NCBI GenBank assembly: GCA_022651385.1
Contig: JALCQR010000001.1
Coordinates: 124,001-188,000, forward strand
Source: Clostridia bacterium
GTDB taxonomy: Bacteria; Bacillota; Clostridia; Lachnospirales; Anaerotignaceae
Length of the DNA stretch: 64,000 nt
Direction of reading: 5' to 3'
A program made the position numbers and the translations under genes. This document shows positions 1 to 8,168 of this stretch, one piece after another. How positions within the stretch are numbered: the stretch's first letter is position 1; each line of letters starts with the position of its first letter. The notes under the pieces were generated by a model that saw only the letters and a list, made by a program, of their open reading frames with translations, was not told the origin of the DNA and did not search any database.

Positions 1-1
1 A

Positions 2-976
2 GTTTTAGGAGGAGCAGGATATATTGGCTCGCATACAGTTAAAATGCTTTGTGAAAGCGGTGAAGAAGTTGTGGTCGCCGACAGTCTTGCAACCGGATTT
101 AAGCAGGCAGTGCACCCAAAGGCTAAATTTTATAAAGGAGATTTAAGAGACAGAGAGTTTCTTGATAATATATTTAAAAACGAAAAAATTGATGCAGTTA
201 TACATTTTGCAGCATATTCGCTTGTTGGGGAAAGTGTAACAAACCCTCTTAAATATTATAATAATAATCTTTGTGGAACGGAAATTTTGCTTGAATCAAT
301 GGTTAATGCTGGAGTTAAAAATATAGTATTTTCATCAACAGCCGCCACGTATGGTGAACCAGAAAGAATTCCAATTATGGAAACAGATAAAACAGAGCCT
401 ACAAATCCATATGGTGAGACAAAACTTTCAATGGAAAAAATGTTTAAATGGACAGGCAATGCCAATGGATTAAAATTTGTTTCGCTTCGGTATTTTAATG
501 CCTGCGGTGCTGATGAGAGCGGCAAAATAGGAGAGGCACATAATCCTGAAACACATCTTATACCTCTTATATTGCAGGTAGCTAACGGAAAAAGAGACCA
601 CATAAGTATTTTTGGTACGGATTACCCGACAAAAGACGGTACATGTATCAGAGATTATATTCACGTAACAGATTTGTCGAAGGCTCATATACTTGCCGTA
701 AAATATCTCAAAGACGGCGGCAAAAGCGATATATTTAACTTGGGAAACGGAATTGGTTTTTCAGTCAGAGAAGTTATAGAAATGGCCAGAAAGGTTACGG
801 GACATACAATACCGGCGGTTGAAGCTCCAAGGAGAGCAGGAGATCCGGCACAGCTGATAGCGTCAAGTGAGAAAGCAAAAAAAATACTTGGCTGGAAACC
901 TGAACATGACAGTCTTGAGGAAATAATTGCCTCTGCGTGGAAATGGCATAAAAATCATCCGGACGGATATAAATAA
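2..976 (+). CDS. galE: UDP-glucose 4-epimerase, 5' end cut by window
   Basis: The frame is open from base 2, so the true start lies upstream; about 324 residues are visible, close to the full family length of roughly 330. The first codons read [11 protein letters not shown], the NAD-binding Rossmann loop. Further in are the SSTAATYG serine segment, the catalytic Tyr and Lys of NPYGETK, the RYFNACGA loop and [10 protein letters not shown], all typical of extended short-chain dehydrogenase GalE. It interconverts UDP-glucose and UDP-galactose in the cytoplasm for the Leloir pathway and for surface polysaccharide precursors. A glucokinase follows 38 bp downstream on the same strand, suggesting a shared sugar-metabolism transcript. 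The family call is secure; a related UDP-hexose epimerase specificity cannot be excluded. Confidence 0.95.
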   Translation, partial: VLGGAGYIGSHTVKMLCESGEEVVVADSLATGFKQAVHPKAKFYKGDLRDREFLDNIFKNEKIDAVIHFAAYSLVGESVTNPLKYYNNNLCGTEILLESMVNAGVKNIVFSSTAATYGEPERIPIMETDKTEPTNPYGETKLSMEKMFKWTGNANGLKFVSLRYFNACGADESGKIGEAHNPETHLIPLILQVANGKRDHISIFGTDYPTKDGTCIRDYIHVTDLSKAHILAVKYLKDGGKSDIFNLGNGIGFSVREVIEMARKVTGHTIPAVEAPRRAGDPAQLIASSEKAKKILGWKPEHDSLEEIIASAWKWHKNHPDGYK

Positions 977-1014
977 ACGCATATAATGTTTTTGTATCGA
1001 AAGGTTTGAAGTAA

Positions 1015-1947
1015 ATGTCTGAAAAAAATTTTGTGTTTGGCATAGATATTGGCGGTACAGATATCAAAATTGGCATGTTTCAAAAAGACGGAAAATTAAT
1101 TGAAAAATGGAAAATTCCGACCGACAAATCCGACAATGGGAAAAATATATTTATGGACATAAAAAATTTTCTTTATGAAAAGATATCTGCAAAATGTAAA
1201 CGTTCTCAGATAATAGGTGTAGGAATAGGAATGCCCGGACCTGTCGACAGCTCAGGAGTTGTTAATAAATGTGTAAATTTAGGCTGGGGCGTTTTCAATG
1301 TTAAGGATAAGTTTGAAAAAATTCTTAATTTGCCGGTAGCCGTCGGAAATGACTCCGATATAGCTGCTCTTGGAGAAATGTGGCAGGGCAGCGGAAAGGG
1401 AAAGGGAAGTCTTATATTGGCAACTATTGGGACTGGAATTGGCGCAGGTTTAGTTTTAAACGGTAAAATAGTTAACGGATATCACGGCAGCAGCGGAGAA
1501 ATTGGGCATATAACTGTAAATGAAAATGAAAAAGAAATATGCAGCTGCGGCAAAAAAGGCTGTGCCGAACAGTATGCGTCGGCAACAGGAATGGTTAGAT
1601 ATGCCAAGAACTTGATTAAAGAAGGTTTTGATTCTGTTTTAAGCCTACATGATTTTACAGCCAAAGATATTGTAGAAGCAGCCAAAGAAAAAGACATTGT
1701 TGCTCTAAAAACAATAGATAAAATGGGCCAAGTCCTTGGATATATCTTGGCAAGCGCAGCATGTGTTTTTGATCCTGAGATAATAATAATCGGCGGAGGA
1801 GTTTCAAAGGGCGGAGATATAATTATAGAGGCAATTCAAAAAAACTATAAAAAATATACGTTTCATACATTGGTTAATATACCTTTTGCAATTGCAAAAC
1901 TTGAAAACGATGCCGGAATTTTTGGAGCCGCAAAGTTACTTTTATAA
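1015..1947 (+). CDS. glcK: ROK-family glucokinase
   Basis: A 310-residue ROK kinase that phosphorylates glucose, probably with ATP, in the cytoplasm. The N-terminus has the phosphate-binding DIGGT motif near residue 11. A middle segment reads GNDSDIAALGE with the catalytic Asp, followed by the glycine-rich ATIGTGIGAGLV. The zinc-binding ROK signature CSCGKKGC is followed by AEQYAS. Length matches the family. The ATG is preceded by a modest AAGG element. The gene lies 38 bp after galE and ends at a strong hairpin shared with the convergent potD. A transcriptional repressor of the ROK family would carry an extra N-terminal helix-turn-helix, which is absent here. Confidence 0.9.
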   Translation: MSEKNFVFGIDIGGTDIKIGMFQKDGKLIEKWKIPTDKSDNGKNIFMDIKNFLYEKISAKCKRSQIIGVGIGMPGPVDSSGVVNKCVNLGWGVFNVKDKFEKILNLPVAVGNDSDIAALGEMWQGSGKGKGSLILATIGTGIGAGLVLNGKIVNGYHGSSGEIGHITVNENEKEICSCGKKGCAEQYASATGMVRYAKNLIKEGFDSVLSLHDFTAKDIVEAAKEKDIVALKTIDKMGQVLGYILASAACVFDPEIIIIGGGVSKGGDIIIEAIQKNYKKYTFHTLVNIPFAIAKLENDAGIFGAAKLLL

Positions 1948-1950
1948 ATT

Positions 1951-1983
1951 AAAAAGCACGGAGCATTTAGCCTCGTGCTTTTT
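1951..1983. terminator. Bidirectional intrinsic terminator between glcK and potD
   Basis: The inverted repeat AAAAAGCACG(G)AG / CTCGTGCTTTTT has A-runs on one side and T-runs on the other. It can therefore end transcription of glcK on the plus strand and of the pot operon on the minus strand. Confidence 0.85.
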
Positions 1984-1993
1984 CGTATCGTCA

Positions 1994-3091
1994 TTATTTT
2001 CCAGCTTTTACTTTAATCCAAAGCTCTGAAAGTTTTTGCCTTAACACTTCATTATCGGTATAAATTTCATCTTTGTCATATCCTGACCTTGGAAGGTAGG
2101 CATTATTGTTTGCATATTCTCCACCTTCAGATGTCATGTCCTTAAGAACATCGGCATTTGGTGAAGCGTATCCGACTGTTTCCGAATTATTATAAGCTGC
2201 ATCATATGAAAGCACATAATTTATAAATTCATTTGCAAGTTCCGGATTTTCAGCATTTTTAGGTATTACCATTGAATCACACCAAATATTTGTGCCTTCC
2301 TTTGGACAGTAATAATCCATATCTGGATTTTGTGAAATAATATAAGCTGCATCTCCGCTGTATGATACGGCAATATCTTTCATTCCGTTTGCCATATTGT
2401 CTATTACTTCATCTGTTACATATACAGGGTCCATGGTATCGTTTACTTCCTGTAGCCATTTATATGCCTTCTGTATCTCGTCTTCGTTATCTGTGTTTGC
2501 GGAATACCCAAGGTTTTTAAGCGCAATCATAAAAGAATCTCTTTCTGAATCATACATATATATCTTGCCTTTATACTTTGTGTCTTTAAGTATGCCGAAA
2601 CCTTCTTTTTCAAGGTCAGCTTTGTCAACATTATTTTTGTTGTATACTATTCCAACACTGCCCCAGAAGTAAGGAACCGAATATGTGTTGTCCGGGTCAA
2701 AGGCAAGATTTTTTACACCGTCATAAAGATTTTTTAAATTAGGTATTTTGCTTTTATCAAGTTTTTGAAGCATACCTTCTTTTATGAGCCTTTCTATCAT
2801 ATAATCAGAAGGTATTATGACATCATATTCGTCTCCGGCCTGTAGTTTTGTATACATCATTTCGTTTGAATCATAATATTCTGAGATAACATTAACACCG
2901 TATTGTTTTTCGAAGTCTGAAATAACGTTGTCTCCTATATATTCGCCCCAGTTGTAAAGCTTAAGTGTTTTGTTGCCGTTAGCTGCCGATTCATTATTTG
3001 TACTTGAATCAGATGAGGCTGAACTGCCGCATCCTGTAAAAACAGACGCAATAATCATTGCTGAAAGTGTTAGTGCGATAAATTTTTTCAT
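1994..3091 (-). CDS. potD: Spermidine/putrescine-binding lipoprotein
   Basis: A 365-residue extracytoplasmic polyamine receptor. The N-terminus is a lipoprotein signal peptide with lipobox VFTGC; Cys21 is the predicted lipid-anchored residue. After a Ser/Asn-rich linker the mature domain begins LKLYNWGEYI, which carries the aromatic residues that clamp polyamines in PotD/PotF. Further family markers are PYFWGSVGIVYNK, YSGDAAY with its amine-binding Asp, and a late CDSMVIPKNAEN segment. It is the last gene of the operon and overlaps potC by 4 bp, so translation is probably coupled. The substrate could be spermidine, putrescine or both; sequence alone does not decide. Confidence 0.93.
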   Translation of the reverse strand: MKKFIALTLSAMIIASVFTGCGSSASSDSSTNNESAANGNKTLKLYNWGEYIGDNVISDFEKQYGVNVISEYYDSNEMMYTKLQAGDEYDVIIPSDYMIERLIKEGMLQKLDKSKIPNLKNLYDGVKNLAFDPDNTYSVPYFWGSVGIVYNKNNVDKADLEKEGFGILKDTKYKGKIYMYDSERDSFMIALKNLGYSANTDNEDEIQKAYKWLQEVNDTMDPVYVTDEVIDNMANGMKDIAVSYSGDAAYIISQNPDMDYYCPKEGTNIWCDSMVIPKNAENPELANEFINYVLSYDAAYNNSETVGYASPNADVLKDMTSEGGEYANNNAYLPRSGYDKDEIYTDNEVLRQKLSELWIKVKAGK

Positions 3092-3873
3092 TCTTTTATC
3101 TCCTTCTTTTTAAGTAATGGTATTATATTTATAAGAATAAGTACTATCGTTATAATAAGCATTATGACAGTTGAAAGCGCATTTATTGATGGATTTATAC
3201 GTTTACTCATTGTGTAAACAAGAATAGATATATTATTTACACCGTTTCCCGTTACAAAGTAAGAAATTATAAAATCATCAAAACTCATTGTAAATGCAAT
3301 AAGAGCTCCCGATATAATTCCCGGCATTAACTGCGGTATTATCACTTTTATAAGAGCCTGAAAAGGTGTGGCGCCGAGGTCAAGAGCCGCGTCTGCAAGA
3401 TTTGGGTCGAGAGACCTTAATTTCGGACTTACGCTCAGCATAACATATGGTATACAAAACATTACATGAGCAAGAAGCATTGTAGTGTATCCCTTTTTTA
3501 TTCCAAGAGCGCTGAAAAACATCAAAAGTCCTATAGCTGTGACAATATCAGGGTTCATTATGGGAAGGTCATTTGTTCTTTCAGTAAATACTTTAAGCAC
3601 ACGTCTTGATTTGGAAAGCCCGATGGCGGTTATTGTGCCTACAGCAGTGGATATTGCGGTTGCAAGTATTGCTATGGTTATAGTTGTCCATAGGGCACTC
3701 ATCATATCCGAGCTTGCAAACATCTTTTGGTACCACCTTAAAGAGAATCCGCCCCAATGTGTAAGGGATTTTGATGAATTAAAACTAAAAATAAATGTAT
3801 ATACAATTGGCGCATAGAAAAATATCATTATAAAGAGTATTAAAACTTTTGATGATACAGCATGCTTTTTCAT
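3088..3873 (-). CDS. potC: Spermidine/putrescine ABC transporter permease PotC
   Basis: A 261-residue inner-membrane permease with about six hydrophobic segments. It carries the cytoplasmic EAA loop (AALDLGATPFQALIKVIIP, about residues 160-180) that docks on the PotA ATPase. It belongs to the BPD-transporter type 1 family and pairs with PotB to form the translocation pore. The start ATG overlaps the end of potB by 4 bp and its stop overlaps potD by 4 bp, the usual tight arrangement of this operon. Confidence 0.93.
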   Translation of the reverse strand: MKKHAVSSKVLILFIMIFFYAPIVYTFIFSFNSSKSLTHWGGFSLRWYQKMFASSDMMSALWTTITIAILATAISTAVGTITAIGLSKSRRVLKVFTERTNDLPIMNPDIVTAIGLLMFFSALGIKKGYTTMLLAHVMFCIPYVMLSVSPKLRSLDPNLADAALDLGATPFQALIKVIIPQLMPGIISGALIAFTMSFDDFIISYFVTGNGVNNISILVYTMSKRINPSINALSTVIMLIITIVLILINIIPLLKKKEIKE

Positions 3874-4712
3874 TTTGCGTCACCGCCTTCAATTTTTGCG
3901 CCAACATCAATCTTTTTAGTAATATACATTGATACCATTATTATTATTGTCATAATAATTGATATGGCACTGCCGAAATTCCAATCTCCGGATGTAAGGA
4001 ACTCGTTTTCAATTACGTTTCCTATCAGCACATATTGTCCGCCTCCGAGAAGTTTTGGAATAAAGAAACTTGACACAGCCGGAAGAAATACAAGTGTTAT
4101 GCCGCTTATAACTCCGGGGAGTGACAAGGGAAATACGACTCTTATAAATGTCTGAAAATTATTGGCACCCAAATCATTTGCTGCCTCAATAAGGCTGTAG
4201 TCCATTTTTGATAAGGATGTGTATATCTGCAAAATCATAAATGGTATGAAATTATAAACCATACCGAGCACTACAGCAAAACTTGTATGGAGCAGATTAA
4301 GATTATCTATTCCTATTAAACTGAAAAGTTTGCTTATTATGCCGCCGTTTTGAAGCATACCCATCCATGCGTAAGTACGAACAAGCATGTTTATCCATGT
4401 AGGTATGGTTACAAACATAATAAGCATTATTTTTTTGCGTCCGCTTGCTTTTGCAATAACGTATGCAGTTGGATAGCCGATTATAAAACAAATGATAGTT
4501 GTGATAACTGCTATTAAAAGTGAGCGCCTTAAAACATCGACAAATATGTCATCACTGAAAAATTTGATAAAATTCTGAATAGTAAATCTAAAAGTTGTCA
4601 CATCATTGCCCTTGGTAGTGAAAGCATACATCATTATCAAAAGCATAGGTGCAACTATCATTATACATATCCAAATTATGTAGGGATATGCCATTGATCT
4701 GAACTGTTTCAT
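3870..4712 (-). CDS. potB: Spermidine/putrescine ABC transporter permease PotB
   Basis: A 280-residue permease with an N-terminal membrane anchor, a large external loop and about five further membrane segments. The EAA loop reads [20 protein letters not shown]. Together with PotC it makes the membrane channel for polyamine uptake. It overlaps potA by 4 bp upstream and potC by 4 bp downstream, so the four transporter genes are translated as one coupled block. Confidence 0.93.
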   Translation of the reverse strand: MKQFRSMAYPYIIWICIMIVAPMLLIMMYAFTTKGNDVTTFRFTIQNFIKFFSDDIFVDVLRRSLLIAVITTIICFIIGYPTAYVIAKASGRKKIMLIMFVTIPTWINMLVRTYAWMGMLQNGGIISKLFSLIGIDNLNLLHTSFAVVLGMVYNFIPFMILQIYTSLSKMDYSLIEAANDLGANNFQTFIRVVFPLSLPGVISGITLVFLPAVSSFFIPKLLGGGQYVLIGNVIENEFLTSGDWNFGSAISIIMTIIIMVSMYITKKIDVGAKIEGGDAK

Positions 4713-6295
4713 TTCTCGTTTCCTTCCTTTGACATTATGTGTATATCTTCAGGGTCAAATGTAAGGCCTACAACATCACCTTCTTCAAAACGCTTTGTTG
4801 TATCGATTTTATACTGGTATCCTTCGGTTTTAAATGTAACGCTGTATTTACCGGGAACTATGTTTTCCGGGTCAAAATCGTAAACCACTTCCGTTATATC
4901 GACAGAACTGTCGTCTTCAAGGCTCCATGCAGAAGCGTTTGCCCATGTTTTTAGGTCTGTCTCAAGAGCAATGCTTTCTTTTATTTCATCTGTCTTTTTG
5001 AAAAAGTTTACGGCGTATATTTCCTCGTTGTATTCAGTGCTTACTATTCTGTTTTCATCGGCCACAATCATGTTTGATGTTACTTTTGTTCCGGAAGGTG
5101 TTGAAAACGTAACCGGATACGTGCCGTTTTCAGGCTCTATGCTGTATTCAACTTTGTTTATTGATACAAATTCATCTGTATCGGGATTCCATGCCTGAGC
5201 GTCGGCTCTTGCTATTATATCGGCGTCCGTAAGCTCCGGTATATCGCTTATGTCAAGGTAAATATCATTTGCGCTCATTCTCTCGTTTGCACTTTTGTTA
5301 AATACCGAGTTATCTTCGGAAACAAACATTGTTACAGTAATATTTGTGCCGGCTCTTGTTTCAACTATAGTTTCATAATGTACACCCTTAAAAAGAATAG
5401 ACTTTACTGTTCCTTTTAGTTTTCCCTGTCCTTTAGGCACTATATCAAGGTCTTCAGGGCGTATAATAACGTCGACTTTCTCGTTTTGCTTAAAACCTTT
5501 GTCGACACACTCAAATTTTTTGCCCTCAAAAATTACTTCGTAATCTTTTGCCATAACGCCGTCAACTATATTGCTTTCTCCTATAAAGTTTGCTACAAAT
5601 ACGTTTTTTGGCTCATTATATACCTCTGTTGGGGTGCCTATCTGCTGTATCTCGCCGTTATTTATTATTACAATTTTGTCAGACATTGTTATTGCTTCTT
5701 CTTGGTCGTGAGTTACGTAAATAAATGTAATGCCGACTTCCTGCTGAATACGCTTAAGCTCACGCTGCATTTCTTTTCTTAGTTTAAGGTCAAGAGCTCC
5801 GAGAGGCTCATCAAGCAAAAGAACTCTCGGCTCATTTACAAGGGCACGTGCTATGGCAACTCTCTGCTGCTGACCGCCGCTCATTGCGGATATGCTTCTT
5901 TTTCCGTAATCCTCAAGCCCTACAAGTTTAAGCATACGCATTACTTTCTGTTGTATTACATCTTTTGGCTCTTTTTTTATTTTAAGTCCGAATGCAACGT
6001 TATCATATACATTCATATTTGGAAAAAGAGCATATTTTTGAAAAACAGTGTTTATTTCTCTTTTGTATGGCGGAACTTTGCTGATTTCCTCACCGCCGAA
6101 TAAAATTTCCCCGCGAGTTTGTGACAGAAATCCTCCCAATATCCTTAAAAGAGTTGTTTTGCCGCATCCCGAGGGACCAAGCAAAGTTACAAATTCATTT
6201 TCATATATATCAAGATTTATTCCTTTTAAAACAATTTGTCCGTCAAATTCCTTAACTATATTTTTAAACTGAATAAGTTTTACTTTTTCTTCCAT
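4709..6295 (-). CDS. potA: Polyamine ABC transporter ATPase PotA with large insertion in the TOBE domain
   Basis: A 528-residue ATPase; PotA is usually about 350-380. Residues 1-240 form a complete ABC domain: Walker [10 protein letters not shown] (40-48), signature SGGQQQR (139-145), Walker B LLLDEP (159-164) and the switch His in VTHDQEE. The TOBE region starts normally (about 277-315, with KGVHYETIV) and ends normally (about 493-522, [15 protein letters not shown]). Between them sit about 175 extra residues with two similar units, about 348-411 and 432-497. Each has an AW pair, a V-x-Y segment, PEN and Y-x-VTF, and resembles a bacterial Ig-like or other all-beta module. The reading frame is uninterrupted. 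Role: energises PotBC. The function of the insertion is unknown. Confidence 0.93.
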   Translation of the reverse strand: MEEKVKLIQFKNIVKEFDGQIVLKGINLDIYENEFVTLLGPSGCGKTTLLRILGGFLSQTRGEILFGGEEISKVPPYKREINTVFQKYALFPNMNVYDNVAFGLKIKKEPKDVIQQKVMRMLKLVGLEDYGKRSISAMSGGQQQRVAIARALVNEPRVLLLDEPLGALDLKLRKEMQRELKRIQQEVGITFIYVTHDQEEAITMSDKIVIINNGEIQQIGTPTEVYNEPKNVFVANFIGESNIVDGVMAKDYEVIFEGKKFECVDKGFKQNEKVDVIIRPEDLDIVPKGQGKLKGTVKSILFKGVHYETIVETRAGTNITVTMFVSEDNSVFNKSANERMSANDIYLDISDIPELTDADIIARADAQAWNPDTDEFVSINKVEYSIEPENGTYPVTFSTPSGTKVTSNMIVADENRIVSTEYNEEIYAVNFFKKTDEIKESIALETDLKTWANASAWSLEDDSSVDITEVVYDFDPENIVPGKYSVTFKTEGYQYKIDTTKRFEEGDVVGLTFDPEDIHIMSKEGNEK

Positions 6296-6313
6296 TTTAA
6301 CTTCCCTCCCATT

Positions 6314-6847
6314 TTAAAACAATGGCGGAGTTGATATCCATATTACCTTTGCAATAGTTTTTTTGTCATTTTTAATATAATGAAAGTTTTTTCCGGTTAA
6401 ATAAAAAGTTTCACCTTTCTTAACGGTATATTCAGTATTGCTGTTAACAAGAGTTATGCGTCCCTCAAGCACATAGCCAAACTCCTCGCCGTTATTCGGT
6501 GATACCTCAAATGTTTTCTGACCGGGCTGAAGCTCGACTAAAATCGGCTCCATTTCATTTTTCTGTGAGTTTGGAACAATCCAATTTACGGTATAGCCTT
6601 CACGCTCATCAACAAAAAAGTCCTTTTTCTGAAAAACAACTTTTTCCGCCTTAGTTTCTTTAAAGAAATCACAAAGCGATGTGCCAAGTGCCTCAAGGAT
6701 ATCGTAAAGCGTAGCAATAGAAGGAGAGGTAAGGTTTCTTTCAAGCTGCGAAAGAAAACCCTTTGTAAGTTCGCATCTGCTTGCAAGTTCTTCTAAAGTA
6801 AGTCCATTTTGCAGTCTTAGCTGTTTTACCTTGTGTCCTATATCCAT
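6314..6847 (-). CDS. XRE-family regulator with C-terminal cupin domain, probable pot operon regulator
   Basis: 177 residues when started at the ATG at 6847, which has AAGGAG seven bases upstream; an ATG 42 bp further out lacks such a site and lies in the promoter leader. Residues about 5-60 are an HTH_3 domain (LRLQNGLTLEELASRCELTK, then SQLERN). Residues about 105-175 form a cupin barrel (PGQKTFEVSPNNGEEFGYVL). Such HTH-cupin proteins sense small ligands; the PuuR relatives respond to polyamine metabolism. It lies 18 bp before potA on the same strand and is most likely first in the operon. Two direct repeats near its promoter are the likely operator. That it represses in response to polyamines is inference. 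Confidence 0.88.
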   Translation of the reverse strand: MDIGHKVKQLRLQNGLTLEELASRCELTKGFLSQLERNLTSPSIATLYDILEALGTSLCDFFKETKAEKVVFQKKDFFVDEREGYTVNWIVPNSQKNEMEPILVELQPGQKTFEVSPNNGEEFGYVLEGRITLVNSNTEYTVKKGETFYLTGKNFHYIKNDKKTIAKVIWISTPPLF

Positions 6848-6878
6848 AGTATGCTCCTTATTTTTATTTAGATTACTA

Positions 6879-6909
6879 TTACTAAACATTAATATTATTT
6901 TTACTAAAC
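6879..6909 (-). promoter_or_regulatory. Candidate operator: direct repeats TTACTAAAC, 22 bp apart
   Basis: The nonamer TTACTAAAC occurs at 6879-6887 and 6901-6909 (plus-strand reading), start to start 22 bp, about two helical turns. The pair straddles the predicted start of the XRE-pot transcript. It is the best candidate for the binding site of the adjacent HTH-cupin protein. Confidence 0.45.
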
Positions 6910-6916
6910 CATTGAT

Positions 6917-6944
6917 ATTATACTATACATATTTGTTTTTTCAA
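6917..6944 (-). promoter_or_regulatory. Promoter of the XRE-potABCD operon
   Basis: On the minus strand, -35 TTGAAA (6939-6944), a 16-bp spacer and -10 TATAAT (6917-6922) lie about 70 bp before the regulator start. Both boxes are close to the sigma-A consensus. Confidence 0.7.
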
Positions 6945-7020
6945 TAGCATCTAAACAAAAATTTTATTTTATTAAACTTATACAGAACATAATTTAAAAG
7001 CAGGCTGTTTTATATACAAA

Positions 7021-7052
7021 AATACGAAAAAAGTCATAAACCTTTTTCGTAT
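7021..7052 (-). terminator. Intrinsic terminator after the 55-residue membrane protein gene
   Basis: Inverted repeat ATACGAAAAA ... TTTTTCGTAT around a short loop, directly after the small minus-strand gene. It separates that gene from the pot operon promoter. Confidence 0.6.
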
Positions 7053-7065
7053 CGCGAATTTATAT

Positions 7066-7233
7066 TTATTTTTGTTTTCTGTCACCCATTAAAGACAATA
7101 CTTTTTTTATTATTGAGACGGCACCCATTATAAATGAAGCGGAATTTAAAATAAAAATTATAAATTTACCTAATTTATATAGACGCCGCGTTTTTCTAAA
7201 ATACTTTGGTTTTAGCTTTTTAGCTTTTTTCAT
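7066..7233 (-). CDS. Small basic membrane protein, 55 residues, unknown function
   Basis: A short gene starting at ATG 7233 with GGAGGCGG nine bases upstream and ending at TAA 7066. The N-terminal 20 residues are strongly basic (KKAKKLKPKYFRK). One hydrophobic segment follows (about 22-42, KFIIFILNSASFIMG) and then a short basic tail. The excellent ribosome binding site, membrane-protein composition and a hairpin right after the stop support a real gene. The basic N-terminus suggests a cytoplasmic N-terminus. I do not recognise the family. It is transcribed toward the pot operon but separated from it by a terminator. Confidence 0.6.
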   Translation of the reverse strand: MKKAKKLKPKYFRKTRRLYKLGKFIIFILNSASFIMGAVSIIKKVLSLMGDRKQK

Positions 7234-7342
7234 TTATACCGCCTCCGATAAAAATTTTATCATTACTCATTTTTATTTGCAACCAAATATATTTACGCAA
7301 TGTGTTTTTTCTGATAATATGTACATAAACAGAGGTGATATA

Positions 7343-8152
7343 ATGATAAAACTAATAGCTTCGGATCTTGACGGCACTTTTCTAACGCCTGAAAAAGAAG
7401 TAACAGCTCAAAATCGTAAAATACTTGAAAAATGTGCCAAAAAAAATATAATGTTTGTTCCTGCTACGGGGCGTACTTTAAATGCTGTGCCTGAGTATGT
7501 GCTTACGCTGCCGTCAGTTAAATACATAATGACCTCAAACGGTGCAGCCGTCTATGAATATCCTTCTATGAAACAGATTATTGATGAATGTTTAAACAGT
7601 GATACGGCACAATTTATTTATGAGGAGCTTAAAAAACACAAAGTAATGCTTGAATTGTTTTCAAAGGGCAGGGCTTATACATCGAAATACTTTGCTACAC
7701 ATCTTTCCGAATATGGTGTTTTTGGCCAACATGCATATTATATCCAAAGTACAAGAGTTAAAGTTGACTCTCTTGATAAAATATTTTATGAGAATATAAA
7801 TTCGATAGAAAATATAAATATTATTTTCCCCGACATTTCATTAAGGCCCAAGCTGAAAAAAATATTTTCAGATAAGGCTTTTATTACAACTTCTTCGCCT
7901 AACAATATGGAAATCAGTTCCGTAAAGGCCACAAAGGGAAATTCTTTAAAAAAGCTTTGCAGCATTCTTTCTATAAAAAAAGAAGAAACAATTGCTTTTG
8001 GCGACAGCGAAAATGATATAGACATGATTATGTTTTCGGGATGCGGGGTAATAATGGAAAATGCAGACGACAAGTTAAAAAAGAAAGCAAATTACATGGC
8101 AAAGTCGTGCAGCGAAAGCGGATTTGCAGACTTTTTGCAAAACTATATTTAA
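7343..8152 (+). CDS. Cof-type HAD-superfamily phosphatase
   Basis: 269 residues from the ATG at 7343, which has AGAGGTGAT before it; an in-frame ATG 66 bp upstream has no such site. HAD motif I is SDLDGTF with the nucleophile and acid/base Asp. Motif II is near PATGRT. Motif IV is FGDSENDIDMI near the C-terminus, and a C2-type cap lies between. These enzymes dephosphorylate small sugar phosphates or cofactor intermediates in the cytoplasm; the substrate cannot be told from sequence. It heads a likely operon: the next gene begins 17 bp downstream. Confidence 0.88.
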   Translation: MIKLIASDLDGTFLTPEKEVTAQNRKILEKCAKKNIMFVPATGRTLNAVPEYVLTLPSVKYIMTSNGAAVYEYPSMKQIIDECLNSDTAQFIYEELKKHKVMLELFSKGRAYTSKYFATHLSEYGVFGQHAYYIQSTRVKVDSLDKIFYENINSIENINIIFPDISLRPKLKKIFSDKAFITTSSPNNMEISSVKATKGNSLKKLCSILSIKKEETIAFGDSENDIDMIMFSGCGVIMENADDKLKKKANYMAKSCSESGFADFLQNYI

Positions 8153-8168
8153 AATTTGGAGGAAAAAA

